Shown here: piece by piece, positions 33,151 to 43,786 of the stretch
Layout of the letters: each line of letters begins with the position of its first letter
Numbering within the stretch: the stretch's first letter is position 1
NCBI GenBank assembly: GCA_026929865.2
Contig: CM049414.1
Coordinates: 2,547,001 to 2,611,000, forward strand
Direction: 5' to 3'
Source: Hyperoplus lanceolatus
Taxonomy: Eukaryota > Chordata > Actinopteri > Uranoscopiformes > Ammodytidae
DNA: 64,000 nucleotides
Translations under genes and position numbers: made by a program
Notes under the pieces: generated by a model
Databases searched by the model: none
The model's input: the letters and a program-made list of their open reading frames with translations, nothing else
What the model was told of the DNA's origin: nothing

Positions 33151-33520
33151 ATAATAGATGTCACTTACAAAAAAATCATGAAGAAATACAATAATTGACT
33201 AGTGTTAACATGCTAATACTAAAATAAAATATGAATAGTGTGGATGCAGGAGGACTTCAGATGCTGCCAGAGGACGGACCAGATCCACACCGTCTTGTCT
33301 CCACCAGGGAAAACTGGAAGAGAACAGACAGACAACAAATGAGCCAAGAAAAGTGAACAGGCATGAAAACAAAAAGAGTACTATCCTGCTGAGCGAAAGC
33401 ATTATCCCCATTTACAAAGCATTAGCTTCTATAATGCACTGTCATTTTCCAAAAAAAGTTGGGAAGTGCAAAAAAACATGACTAAAATCAAATTTGCCAA
33501 AATACAAATAGTCTCTTACT

Positions 33521-34558
33521 CTACTTTGACCACATATGAGGAATTAAGCAAAATGAGACCGAATAATGACTTGATACCACATATAAAAAGGTCCATGGGA
33601 TGTGTAATGAAAGGGACGCATCACAATCCGTGTAAATGTGATACCCTGTCCCTAGGTATGGCTGCACAAGTGACATTACAGCATCGTAAGAGAGGCCATG
33701 TCCGGAGGGGATGTCACTTTTCCCCGTGTAAATGTTAAAATCTATGGTGTAGCCATTGCTTGAGTCCGCCAAAACGAACAATTTGAAACCCCACTTAGGA
33801 GGTTTGGCCTTCATGTATTGAGTCATTCCGGTTTTAACCTTTGAGGCAACCATCCTTTCATCCACAGCCAGGATGAAAATAGGTCTTTGCTGCGGTTTTG
33901 ATCGAATTGAGGAGAGGTTTGACCCTGAAGAGTTTGTCGAATTGTGGCGTTCCCTTCTTCCAAACATTGTTTACATCTTTATCTGGATCACTTATGTGTA
34001 AATTCCAGGAGATGACACCAAATCTGTCCCTACTCATGACTGTTGCCGCAAATGGACAGGTTAAACTGTGGTTCTGCCTCCAGTAATCAGCAATGTGGTG
34101 TAGTCTAACCAGGGCCATGTAAAAGAGGAGTCCAATGTACTTGTAAAACTCCTCAACTGTCAAATCAGTGCATTTAAACTTCTTACCCATGGCAATTTTT
34201 TGGCAGCCTGTTTGTTTGTGTTGCTACAGAGTGTGTGTGCAGTGAAACACAATTTGAAGAGCTCAATTGGTCTGTAGAAGTGTGTGCCTAGCTGTGGGCC
34301 AGGGGTGTGTGCAGGTTGAAACCTGGAGACAGGAGGAGCGGTGTCTTCCTCAGTCTTCCAAGCCCGCTGCTGCGTAGGGGGTGCTGGTGGAGTTGGGACA
34401 CGGGACCTCTTGCGGGTGGTTCTCCTCTTCTCCTGGACCTGGTGCTGCCACAGATTCACAGAAATCAGTCTCATTATCTCATAACAAAAATATTCAAACT
34501 TCACAACTTGTATTTGCAAACAACAGTGTAATAAAAGTCTATGCAAAAACATTTCCAT
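33521..34558 (-). pseudogene. piggyBac transposase, core part, frameshifted
   Basis: PiggyBac transposases excise and insert the element at TTAA with a DDD catalytic core. Three overlapping minus-strand frames are needed here. 34558-34160 holds the N-terminal segment (FYRPIELFKLCF, then NTNKQAAKK). 34190-33858 carries LTVEEFYKYIGLLFYMALV and FGVISWNLHISDPDK. 33967-33521 has LAVDERMVASKVK, then KPPKWGFKLFVLADSSNGYT and YTGK. The aspartate in VDERM corresponds to the first catalytic residue, and the one in YTDCDASLS to the second. The region with the third is missing, being replaced by the tandem array. The product is a PGBD4-like protein by general appearance. At least two frameshifts are present. 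Confidence 0.85.
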
Positions 34559-34941
34559 TCTCTACTATTTGTAAATTGTAAAGGTAAATACTTTTACACA
34601 GAATACACACCTATTACTATTATTTTCAAACAAAAGTAGTGCTATCAATAGAGAAATCAGTCCCTGTAATGTCAAGAATGCAAAATGCAAGCTATCTTAC
34701 ATTTACACACAGAGCTTCATTTGCAATTTCTAAAATAAATTATTATACCCGTTTATAAACAGCTGTATAGCCTACTACAATATGTTTGTTTCTCTCTCTC
34801 TCTCGCGTAACTTCTGTCTCCTCCCCTCAGCCAGACTAAATGACGACTTTCCATCTCCCACAACAGACAACGCTGCACTGCCACCGATTAATGCCTATGC
34901 TGGTTCATTCACCATTTTCGTACTCATACGCAAAAATATTG

Positions 34942-34960
34942 ACACACACACACACACACA

Positions 34961-35051
<91 letters not shown>
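34942..35051. repeat. (CA)n microsatellite
   Basis: A CA run of about 55 repeats with one CCC interruption, inside the piggyBac element. It makes the 125-codon plus-strand frame at 34782-35159, which is not a gene. Confidence 0.95.
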
Positions 35052-35054
<3 letters not shown>

Positions 35055-35409
35055 TCCATTTATGCGAGACAGCTAGCAAACAAAATTGAGACACACGGGC
35101 ACACGGGGAAGATTGTAGGCTACTGTTTTGAACCTAGCCTACATTGTTGCACCCACTAAATCAATAATGCACAGACACTGCGGACGCGGAGAATAAAGTA
35201 AGACTATTGAAATATATTTCTATTCTCTACCTTTTGAAAACTATTACTTGTTTTCAAACAACAGAAGGCTGGCGACAAGAGTATACAGCTCTGTCACGTC
35301 AGTTCCAAAAAAAAAAATCGGTCATGTCACGGACGCAACATTCAAGCTAGTTTACATGTTCACACTTAGCTTCCATTACAAAAACAGACGTTTTGTCAAA
35401 TAAATGCTC

Positions 35410-35610
35410 TTACCCGTCTTCAAATGGATCCATGTCATCTTCATATTCCTCTTCGTCAAAGCCCTCAATGTCGGAATTGGCGTCTTCCTCATCACTGCTC
35501 CTCTGAATCTCGTCGCGGGCCTCAGCTGTCGAACATCCGCGCCATGGTGAGGTCGAAATAGGAGCATGAATAGGAGTCCTTTGTTCAGTGATTGTAAACA
35601 TGTTTGACAA
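35410..35610 (-). pseudogene. piggyBac transposase N-terminal acidic exon
   Basis: On the minus strand a frame of 66 codons begins MSNMFTITEQ and ends in a strongly acidic stretch (DEEDANSDIEGFDEEEYEDD). PiggyBac transposases commonly have such an acidic N-terminus before the conserved domain. It ends at about a GTAAGAG sequence (complement at 35408-35414) that fits a splice donor, with the conserved core starting 850 bp further on. The exon assignment is inferred from position and composition. Confidence 0.5.
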
Positions 35611-35980
35611 GTAATGGGGAGGTCCTTAGTGATTACACCAAGTTGATTGGATGGTTTTTCACAAAATATGACAGCAAGCAGCTCTACCAATCACGCAAGG
35701 GAAAGGGCCGATGACGTTTTCACAAAATGTTGATTGACAAGCGGCTCAGCCAGTAGCGCAACGGAAAGGATTGATACATTTTCGCGCTTCTCAGCAACAT
35801 ATCTCTGGCTGTGAGTCACGTATACTATCGTGAGAATATGTCCCTGAAAGGGCAGAATCCCAGCTTTCCGGAGATATTTAAACCACATTGCTGCGATTTA
35901 ATAATGTTAAATAATGTATTAAAACATAACGAAATCACCGATAGAACGCAGTACTGCGGGCTCCGGGTTCAGAGGGTTAA

Positions 35981-36772
35981 CACAATTTGAATTTTCTCCA
36001 TACGCTTTGAATGGGGCTGTGGCGTCATTTTGGGACACTAAATATATATTTCAAATAAATATACATATTTTCATATTTCCGGGGTCCTAGTGCACATTCC
36101 AGAGGAGGTAATTTCACCTCCTGAAAAAGCTGAACATTTAGAAAGTTATTAGAGGAAAAGCATTCTCAAACTCTACAGCTGGTACTGTACACACGTACAG
36201 ACACTTCTCTCCCAAACAGGATCACACAGACAGGCGATTTCAACTGAACGCATAAGCCCAAACTGCTGCTCGTATCTCGCAAACCGTTTGTCTGACAGAT
36301 AAAATGAACATACCGTGAGAACCAGAAGATTCCAATTAATATTCAGCGTGAAATTTGGGTCTGTATTGTAAACAATTTGGTTAGGCCAGCAAGTTGAAAA
36401 TGGAGTACATGTTGCATCTGGTCTAGGGATGTTGTTCCATCCACTCACTGTATAAATTTGATTTTGCGTCGCTTCAAACAAGGCTGGCTCATGTGAAAAC
36501 TATACATTTTTTGAAAAAACTGTTTTGAGTTTATGAAAGAGGGAAGTCGACTGAATATTTATCTGTTTGAATTAAGTTTCGAGGATAAAGTATGAATGAG
36601 GAGTAGTGTTTGGCGTCATGTCCAAACACTTCGCGTTTGGATCCTTCCTCATTAATTTGCATTGAAGGACTTTTATGTTTAATAGACCTTTAATATCTCT
36701 GAAGTCATACATTTTATGAAAAAATAGTGAATTATGAAAGTGTGCTCCTGTGCAAGACAAACAGGAAAAACG
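35981..36772. other. outer repeat between piggyBac and the Tx1/L1 LINE
   Basis: It continues the outer element (ATTTTCTCCATACGCTTTGA, CATTTTGGGACACTAAAT, TTCACCTCCTGAAAAAGCTG). No coding capacity is recognised. Confidence 0.5.
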
Positions 36773-38974
36773 TTGAATGGAGTTTCTTTCAAAGGTTTTT
36801 TTATTAAATCGCAAAGTAGCAAAGCAACTGCATTACAATGGATTATACATTTTTTCCCCTTTTTTTCCCCCCGAACATACCCCACCCATATCCCACCCTC
36901 ACACCCAATCACAAACAATCCTGCATTAAGAAATGAGTACAAAAAAAAACATATTGTTAAAAATAGCAGAAACTAAACAGAAACACACACTTCAAGAAAC
37001 AAAAACAAACAACCAATATGAAACAAAAAACAAAGAAATAAAATTTAATCAAATAAAAAAGGGGAGTGGGTAGCTACTCTTCAACTATTGTGGTCAGTTT
37101 CTTAAAATAGTTTAGGAAGGGGCGCCATATTTTATGAAATTTAGTCTCAGATCCCTGGGTAGTGCAACGAATTTTCTCCAGATTCATACATGACATAATG
37201 TCTCTAATCCAATGTGAGTGGGAAGGAGGAGCAGGATCTTTCCATTTAAGTAAGATAGCCCTACGAGCAAGTAAAGAGGTGAAGGCCAGTACCTTTAGCT
37301 TCACTTTAGGCAAGCCTGAATTGGGAGCAATGCCAAAAATTGCAGTGAAAGGGTTCGGCTCAGTTTGATGCTGAAGTACTTCAGAAATTGTTTGAAAAAC
37401 TGATGTCCAGAACTCAGTCAAGGTGGGACACAACCAGTACATGTGAAAGAGTGATGCCAGTGCGCTCTTACAGCTATCACAGGTCGGGTCTACATCGGGG
37501 AAAATACGAGCTAATTTAGTTTTAGATATGTGGATACGATGTACTACTTTAAATTGCACAAGAGCATGTCGGGCGCACATGGAGGTAGAGTGTATCCGAT
37601 CCAGGACTGAATCCCACATGTGATCTGTGAAGGCAGAACCTAGGTCCTGCTCCCACAGGGTTCTTATAGCTGCTAATGAGGGGCTATACAACTTCGAAAT
37701 AAGGTTGAAAAACACAGAAATTGAGCCTTTTAATGTGGGGTTTACGGAAAGAAACAAATCGACATGATTGGCTGGCGGTTTATAAGGGAACTGGGGAATT
37801 AACTTCTGTGTAAAATGCCTGATTTGCAGAAATTGGAAAAAATGTGTCTTTTCGATACCAAAATCTTTTGTCAATTGGGAAAAACTAGCAAATAGATCAT
37901 TAATAAATAAATCACCGATGCATTTTAAGCCTTTTTTATGCCAGATCTTGAATGCACCATCCACCGTCGAGGGAGTAAACAAATGATGAGCTGCAATTGG
38001 GCTGAAAAGTGAAAAATTCTGCATTCCAAAATTCTTCCTAAATTGGGTCCAGATTCGAAGGGAGTGCTTAATCACGGGATTACTGTTGGGAATAGCCGAA
38101 GAGAGTGGAAGTGCGGCGCTTAAGAGGGCAGATAGAGACAATGGGCTAACAGCGCTGGACTCCATTGTTACTCAGACTGGGGCTGAGTCGTCAAGGTGAA
38201 AATGCACCCAATACACTAAAGAACGGATATTAGCAGCCCAGTAATAGTATTGGAAATTAGGGAGGGCCATTCCGCCTGTTTGTTTTGGTCTTTGAAGAAA
38301 TGCTTTCCTTAACCGAGGGTGTTTACCATTCCAAATATAATTTATCATTAATGAGTCAAGGGCCTGAAAAAAGGATTTGGGGAGAAAGATAGGGAGACAT
38401 TGGAATAGATATAGGAACTTTGGGAGTAATGTCATTTTAATTGAATGTATTCTACCTATGAGAGAGAAAGCCAGAGGAGACCACTTCAATAATATTTGCT
38501 TCGCCTGATCCAATAATTTGAGGAAGTTCGATTTAAATAGGTTTTTAAAATTTCTGGTAAAACATACCCCAAGGTAACTCAGATGGTCTGTCACCACTTT
38601 GAGTGGGAGAGCTGTGTAATCAAGTTTAAGAGCTTCTTTATTAATCGGAAAGAGTTTGCTCTTGCTCAAGTTAAGTTTATAGCCAGAAAACTGACTAAAG
38701 ACCTCCAACACAGAAAGTGCCTCCGGTAAAGAGGTGGCTGGCTTGGCGACAAACAAAAGTAAGTCATCGGCGTATAATGATACCTTATGTTCAATTCCTC
38801 CTCTCCATATCCCCTGAATCTGTTTGTTACCTCTGATGGCAATCGCAAGTGGTTCGATTGCAATGGCAAAAAGGAGTGGGCTCAAAGGACAACCCTGCCG
38901 GGTCCCACGGTGCAGATCAAAACTACTTGAGTAACAGCTGTTTGTTAATACTGAGGCAGAAGGGCATGCATATA

Positions 38975-39840
38975 CACTCAACAAAAATATAAACGCAACA
39001 CTTTTGTTTTTGCTCCCATTTTTCATGAGATGGACTTAAAGATTTAAAATTCATTCCAGATACACAATTGTACCATTTCTCTCAAACATTGTTCACAAAT
39101 CTGTCTAAATGTGTGATAGTGAGCGCTTCTGCTTTGCTGAGATAATCCATCCCACCTCACAGGTGTGCCACATCAAGATGCTGATCTGACATCATGATTA
39201 GTGCACAGGTGTGCCTTAGACTGTCCACAATAAAAGGCCACTCTGAAATGTGCAGTTTTGTCTCACAGCAAAATGCCACAGATGCCACAAGCATTGAGGG
39301 AGCGTGCAATTGGCATGCTGACAGCAGGAATGTCAACCAGATCTGTTGCTCGTGCATTGAATGTTCATTTCTCCACCATAAGCCGTCTCCAGCAACTTCG
39401 CACAGCCATTGAAGAGGAGTGGAACAACATTCCACAGGCCACAATTGACAATCTGATAAACTCTATGCGAAGAAGATGTGTTGCACTGCATGAGGCAAAT
39501 GGTGGTCACACCAAATACTGACTGGTTCTGAGTCCCCAGGCCCCCAATAAAGCAAAAAAATGCACAATTCAGAGTGGCCTTTTATTGTGGACAGTCTAAG
39601 GCACACCTGTGCACTAATCATGATGTCAGATCAGCATCTTGATGTGGCACACCTGTGAGGTGGGATGGATTATCTCAGCAAAGCAGAAGTGCTCACTATC
39701 ACACATTTAGACAGATTTGTGAACAATGTTTGTGAGAAATGGTACAATTGTGTATCTGGAATGAATTTTAGATCTTTAAGTCCATCTCATGAAAAATGGG
39801 AGCAAAAACAAAAGTGTTGCGTTTATATTTTTGTTGAGTG
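38975..39840 (+). mobile_element. internally deleted Tc1-like transposon with long inverted repeats (866 bp)
   Basis: It is inserted in LINE ORF2 between TA duplications (38973-38974 and 39841-39842). The ends CACTCAACAAAAATATAAAC form inverted repeats of about 278 bp (38975-39252 and 39563-39840) with only a few mismatches. Removing the element and one TA restores the LINE reading frame across the site. The interior carries one short intact frame derived from a transposase. Confidence 0.95.
39273..39521 (+). CDS. 82-codon fusion of transposase N- and C-termini
   Basis: The frame from the ATG at 39273 starts MPQMPQALRERAIGMLTAGM, followed by a helix-turn-helix (STRSVARALNVHFSTISRLQ) like the DNA-binding domain of Tc1-type transposases. 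After that helix it jumps to the C-terminal end of the same kind of protein (LRTAIEEEWNNIPQATIDNL through INSMRRRCVALHEANGGH) and stops at TGA. The catalytic DDE core, normally about 200 or more residues between these parts, is absent. The junction is in frame. If expressed it could bind DNA but not cut it. Expression is not shown, and the frame may be a chance result of the deletion. It lies inside the long inverted repeats with no visible promoter. Confidence 0.65.
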   Translation: MPQMPQALRERAIGMLTAGMSTRSVARALNVHFSTISRLQQLRTAIEEEWNNIPQATIDNLINSMRRRCVALHEANGGHTKY

Positions 39841-42416
39841 TAATAATTTAACCCAAGAAGTGAAAACAGGACCCAAACCGAATTTCTCAAGGGTGAAAAA
39901 CAAATAATTCCATTCTACTCTATCAAATGCTTTTTCAGCATCCATAGAAGTGAGGCATTCTGATTCAATATTTCTGGGGGAATATAAAATGTTCATTAGC
40001 CGGCGGATATTATAAAATGATTGGCGTCCTTTTATAAACACAGTTTGGTCGGGGGATATGATAGAGGGGAGAACATCCTCCAATCTGTAGGCGAGAATTT
40101 TAGCAAGTATCTTCACATCTGTATTTAATAGTGAAATTGGTCGATATGATGCACAATCTAGAGGATCTTTATCCTTTTTTAACAACAGGGAAATACAGGC
40201 CTGGTAGAACGAAGGGGGAGTTTACCTGAGTCAAATGAGTCTGAGAATACTGAACATAAAAAAGGCGATAATTCGGCTGAAAATTTCTTAAAAAAGTCCG
40301 AAGGAAGTCCGTCTGGACCAGGAGATTTGCCTGATTGCATAGATGTTATTGCTGCAATAATTTCCCTCTGAGTAATAGGTGCCTCAAGGCTATGTCTCAG
40401 GTCTTGAGAAAGGGAAGGCATGTTTAGGTTACTGAAAAAGGTTTCCATCACCGCTGCGTCTACTGTAGAATCAGAACTATAGAAATTGGAATAGAATGTT
40501 TTGAACTTTTCGTTTATCAATTTCTGATCTGATGTTGTACACCCACTGTCTGTCCGTATTCCAGGGATGAGTTGCTTTGCTCTAAATCCGCGCAGTTGAT
40601 TGGCCAGGAGTTTGCCAATCTTCTCACCATGCTCGTAAAAGGTACTTCTGCTCCTAAGCAACTGGTCAGCAACCTGACGAGAGGAAAGAAGGTTTCTGTC
40701 TGAAGTTTTAAACGTTCTTTGTAAAGTTCAGATAAAGGTGAATTAGCATATTGTCTGTCTATGTTCAGAATCTGATCAGCTATTTCAGTTTGTTTCTGTT
40801 TTGTACACTTATTTTTGTATGCTGCAAATGATATAATTTCACCTCTCAAATAGGCTTTCAGGGCTTCCCAAATTGTTGCATTGGACACATCTGGTGTTTT
40901 ATTTATACTCAAAAAAGTTTTAATATGTGTAGAGATGTGTGAAAGAAAACTCTCATCTGTGAGCAACAATGGATCCAGTCTCCACTGTCTTCTTGTATAC
41001 TCAACTTCAGAGAAAGCCAGTTGAAGGAGCAGAGGAGCATGATCTGAGATCACAATACTTTCATAACTGCATGACTTTAGGTCTGACATCAATGAATTAT
41101 CAACAAAAAAATAATCAATTCGGGTGTAAGTGTGGTGGACATGTGAAAAGAATGAATATTCTCTTCCTGTGGGGTATAAAAACCTGTATGGATCAGAGAG
41201 GCTATAATCAGCAAGGAATGATTTGATATAACCTGCAGATCTGCTAAGAGTGGCAGGTTTAGGGGAAGAGCGATCTAGGACTGGATCCAGATAACAATTA
41301 AAATCCCCACCAAGAATAAGAGAATGGGAATTGAGATCGGGGAGTTGAGAAAAAAATCTCTTAAAGAATTCTACATCATCGACGTTAGGCGCGTAGACGT
41401 TGGCCAAGATGACTGACTCATTGTAAAGTTTGCCTGAAACAATAATAAAACGTCCATTTTTGTCTGATATAATGTTTGAGGACTCAAAAGGAATATTACT
41501 ATCAATAAGGATAGCTGTGCCCCTGGCCTTACCCCTGAAATTAGAATGAAAAATTTGTCCACGCCAGCATTTACTTAGTCGCCCATGGTCAGAGTCATGT
41601 AGGTGGGTTTCTTGAAGGAAAACTAATCCAGCCCTGAGCCGCTTTAGGTGGGTTAAGACCTTACCCCTTTTCACTTGGTGATTTAGCCCCTTGACATTCC
41701 AACTAATTACATTAAGATTGCCCTTTATCTAGCTCAGTTATAGTGAGAGTAAAAAGAGTTGCTCCGATAACAAAAAGAGTAGCAAAATACAGAGGAAAAA
41801 AAAACACACAAAAAAAGGAAAACACAGATAACTGAAAACACAGCAGGTGATAACCCATCAGCTAAACCCCCAGTTGACACCACTCCATCCCACCCAGAAC
41901 CCACCCCATATATTGCTCTAAACAGCAAACCCCGAAAGACCCTTACTAGTCTCACAACAAACATTCCAAGCCTTAACTTTCTAGCCTGTGCTAGCTTCCC
42001 ACATAAGTCTTGTACAATTCACCCCATAACAGCTAGTAACACTATGAACAATCCAGCAAACTGTCAAAATGACAACACACTAAACAAACATACCGTGCTC
42101 CACCAACAAATTCGAAATACAAAAAAAAAGAACAAGGCGTGAGTTAGACAATCTGTCCAAATGGCAAAAAAAATAAAAATAAAAAAAAATAAAGAACAGA
42201 CACGCTTATCCAGCCGTTTTAAAATAGAGATACAAATAAAAAGAGTGAGCTAGACAATACGTCAAAATGACAAGCAACAAAAATGTCACGTTCACCCAGC
42301 TAATTTACTCATTTAAAAAAAAAAATGCGTATAGTACCATCAGTCTGAGAGTTTGGCTGGGGATATGAAAAGAGCATTTGTCCACATTGTATACTCACAG
42401 CAGGCAATCGTATTTA

Positions 42417-43254
42417 CTACGGACTCACACCCAGTGTAGATAAGTAGTTAGATGCTTCAGAGACAGACCGCAGGCACTTTCTCTTGCCGCTCTGGAGAGT
42501 AATGCGAAGCCTCGCAGGGAAGAGGAGAGAGGGACGGAGACCGCGCTGATAAAGCTCAGCCATGACCCGCTTGTATTCAGCCCGCTGCTTCACGACCTCC
42601 GCGCTGTAGTCCTCGTAGAACCGGAGCTTGTGGCCGTGGTACTCCAGCTTGCCCTGTTTACGTGCCTCCTTCATGATCAGGTCTTTAGTCTGGTATCGGT
42701 GAAAGCGGATAACGACGGATCGTGGCCTCTCATGCGGGCCCGGTTTGGGTGCCAGAGTGCGGTGAGCCCTGTCCAGCTCTGGGGGAGAAGGGAGAACTTG
42801 ACCACCAAACACCTCGACGAGGAGCTCGGAGAAAAAGGCGGCGGGGCGCGCACCCTCAAGTGACTCTGGTAAGTCCACAATACGGACGTTCTGTCTCCTG
42901 CTCCTCCCTTCCAAATCCAATAGTTTAGCTTTCAACAGCTTGTTATCTTCCTGCAGTGAGGAGCACGTAGCCTCAAGTTGCTCCAGGCGTCCGCAAACAG
43001 TTTCTGCATTCTCCTCGAGATCGGTTATACGCTTGAGACCACTGGCTTGAGACCACGGCCTGGATGCTGTCCAGCTTAGCGTCCATACTGGCGAAAGATG
43101 ATTTAAACTCGGCGGCTATCGCTGCTCTATGCTGTTCAAGCAGATCCGGAATGGAAGCCATTGAGCTAGCACCAACGTCCATGCTAACCACGCTGTCCGA
43201 GGACATATCTGACTCTGCCGAATATCTTTTTGCGTTTTTCTTGCTTCTAGGCAT
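42417..43254 (-). pseudogene. LINE ORF1 (L1/Tx1-type RNA-binding protein), frameshifted
   Basis: ORF1 proteins coat LINE RNA and act as nucleic-acid chaperones. The ATG at 43254 opens MPRSKKNAKRYSAESDMSSD, with a charged and serine-rich N-terminus and a likely coiled-coil segment (IPDLLEQHRAAIAAEFKSSF). The frame shifts near 42970. The downstream frame has the RRM-type hallmark RRQNVRIVDLPE, then LDRAHRTLAPKPGPHERPRS, VVIRFHRYQTKD and a C-terminal part (LRFYEDYSAEVVKQR). Total length, about 270 codons, fits the family. One frameshift separates the two parts. The gap to ORF2 is about 690 bp and AT-rich. Confidence 0.85.
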
Positions 43255-43398
43255 TTCTCCAAAACAGTATCAGTGTTACCGGCAACACAAGCACACAAAA
43301 AATGACGAGAATAGGGTTCAATCAGTTAGGTCTGAAATATTTTGTGGGAGATATAGAGCGATCGTGCCTACCCCATGCTCTGTAACCCGGAAGTCCTC

Positions 43399-43786
43399 TT
43401 GAATGGAGTTTCTACGATGAAGTATGAACGAGTAGGAACCATCATAATTTTGCATGAAATATTAAAATTCATAAAAGTTGAATTTCTTTGAAATTTTTCA
43501 CTGTAGCAAAAAATTCTGAATCATACAAATTAATGTCCTGAAATAGCTGAACACTTCTTCTTCTTTCGTGTAACATCAGAGGTCCAACTCAGTGATTTGT
43601 AGCCATGCCCTTGTCTCTGGTCCCACGTCAAACAGGCTGGCTTCCGAGCTGAACAATTGGAAGGGTATATGAAGTTTCTGGGAATAAGTATGAATGAGTA
43701 GCAAGGATTTGAATAGTTTTCATAAAACGTTGAAGAAGTATGAAATTATGATTTTTTTTTGAAAATGTTGAAATGGTCCCAAGAAG
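43399..43786. other. outer repeat between the two LINEs
   Basis: It continues the outer element (GATGAAGTATGAACGAG, TGTCCTGAAATAGCTGAACA, GGGAATAAGTATGAATGAGT). No coding capacity is recognised. Confidence 0.5.

Larger units (their letters stand above)
31789..35976 (-). mobile_element. piggyBac transposon (4.19 kb), inactive
   Basis: It is bounded by TTAA on each side (31785-31788 and 35977-35980). The ends CCCTCTGAGCCC and, on the minus strand, CCCTCTGAACCC form the terminal inverted repeat. The outer repeat continues across the two TTAA sites. The transposase reads on the minus strand and is broken. The 3' part contains a 385-bp tandem array, and a CA microsatellite lies within a presumed intron or untranslated part. 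Confidence 0.9.
37074..41727 (-). pseudogene. LINE ORF2: endonuclease and reverse transcriptase, broken
   Basis: ORF2 nicks target DNA and copies the LINE RNA into the site. Reading on the minus strand, an apurinic-type endonuclease opens with SWNVKGLN, then FLQETHL, GGDFNCYLDP and ISDHAPLLL. The reverse transcriptase follows, with SGKSPGPDGLPSDFFKKF, DCASYRPISLLNTDVK, SMDAEKAFDRVEW, RQGCPLSPLLFAIAIEPLA and the catalytic SLYADDLLLF. The C-terminal part has a zinc-knuckle-like CDSCKSALASLFHMYWLCP. Frame breaks lie near 40640 and 40190, an in-frame TGA is at 38170-38172, and a Tc1-like element interrupts it at 38973-39842. No in-frame ATG was found at the 5' end before an upstream stop; the frame opens at about 41727. 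Clade is judged from the motif set. Confidence 0.9.
36788..43398 (-). mobile_element. nearly full-length Tx1/L1-clade LINE with 15-bp target duplications
   Basis: It is flanked by perfect copies of TTGAATGGAGTTTCT (36773-36787 and 43399-43413), the target-site duplication. Its 5' end is at the right (GAGGACTTCCGGGTTACAGA) and its 3' end at the left, with an AATAAA signal close to the terminus (complement at about 36801). Removing the 866-bp Tc1-like insertion and its extra TA leaves about 5.74 kb: a 5' untranslated region of about 145 bp, ORF1, a gap with A/T runs, ORF2, and a 3' untranslated region of about 290 bp. The reading frames are damaged, but the structure and perfect duplications point to a relatively young insertion. 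Confidence 0.9.

Noticed and set aside
34782..35159. 125-codon plus-strand frame
   Set aside because: Most of it is a CA microsatellite read as histidine and threonine, inside a piggyBac element.
40969..41226. plus-strand frames inside the LINE region (also 37162-37368 and 42630-42928)
   Set aside because: They are antisense shadows of the LINE ORF1 and ORF2.
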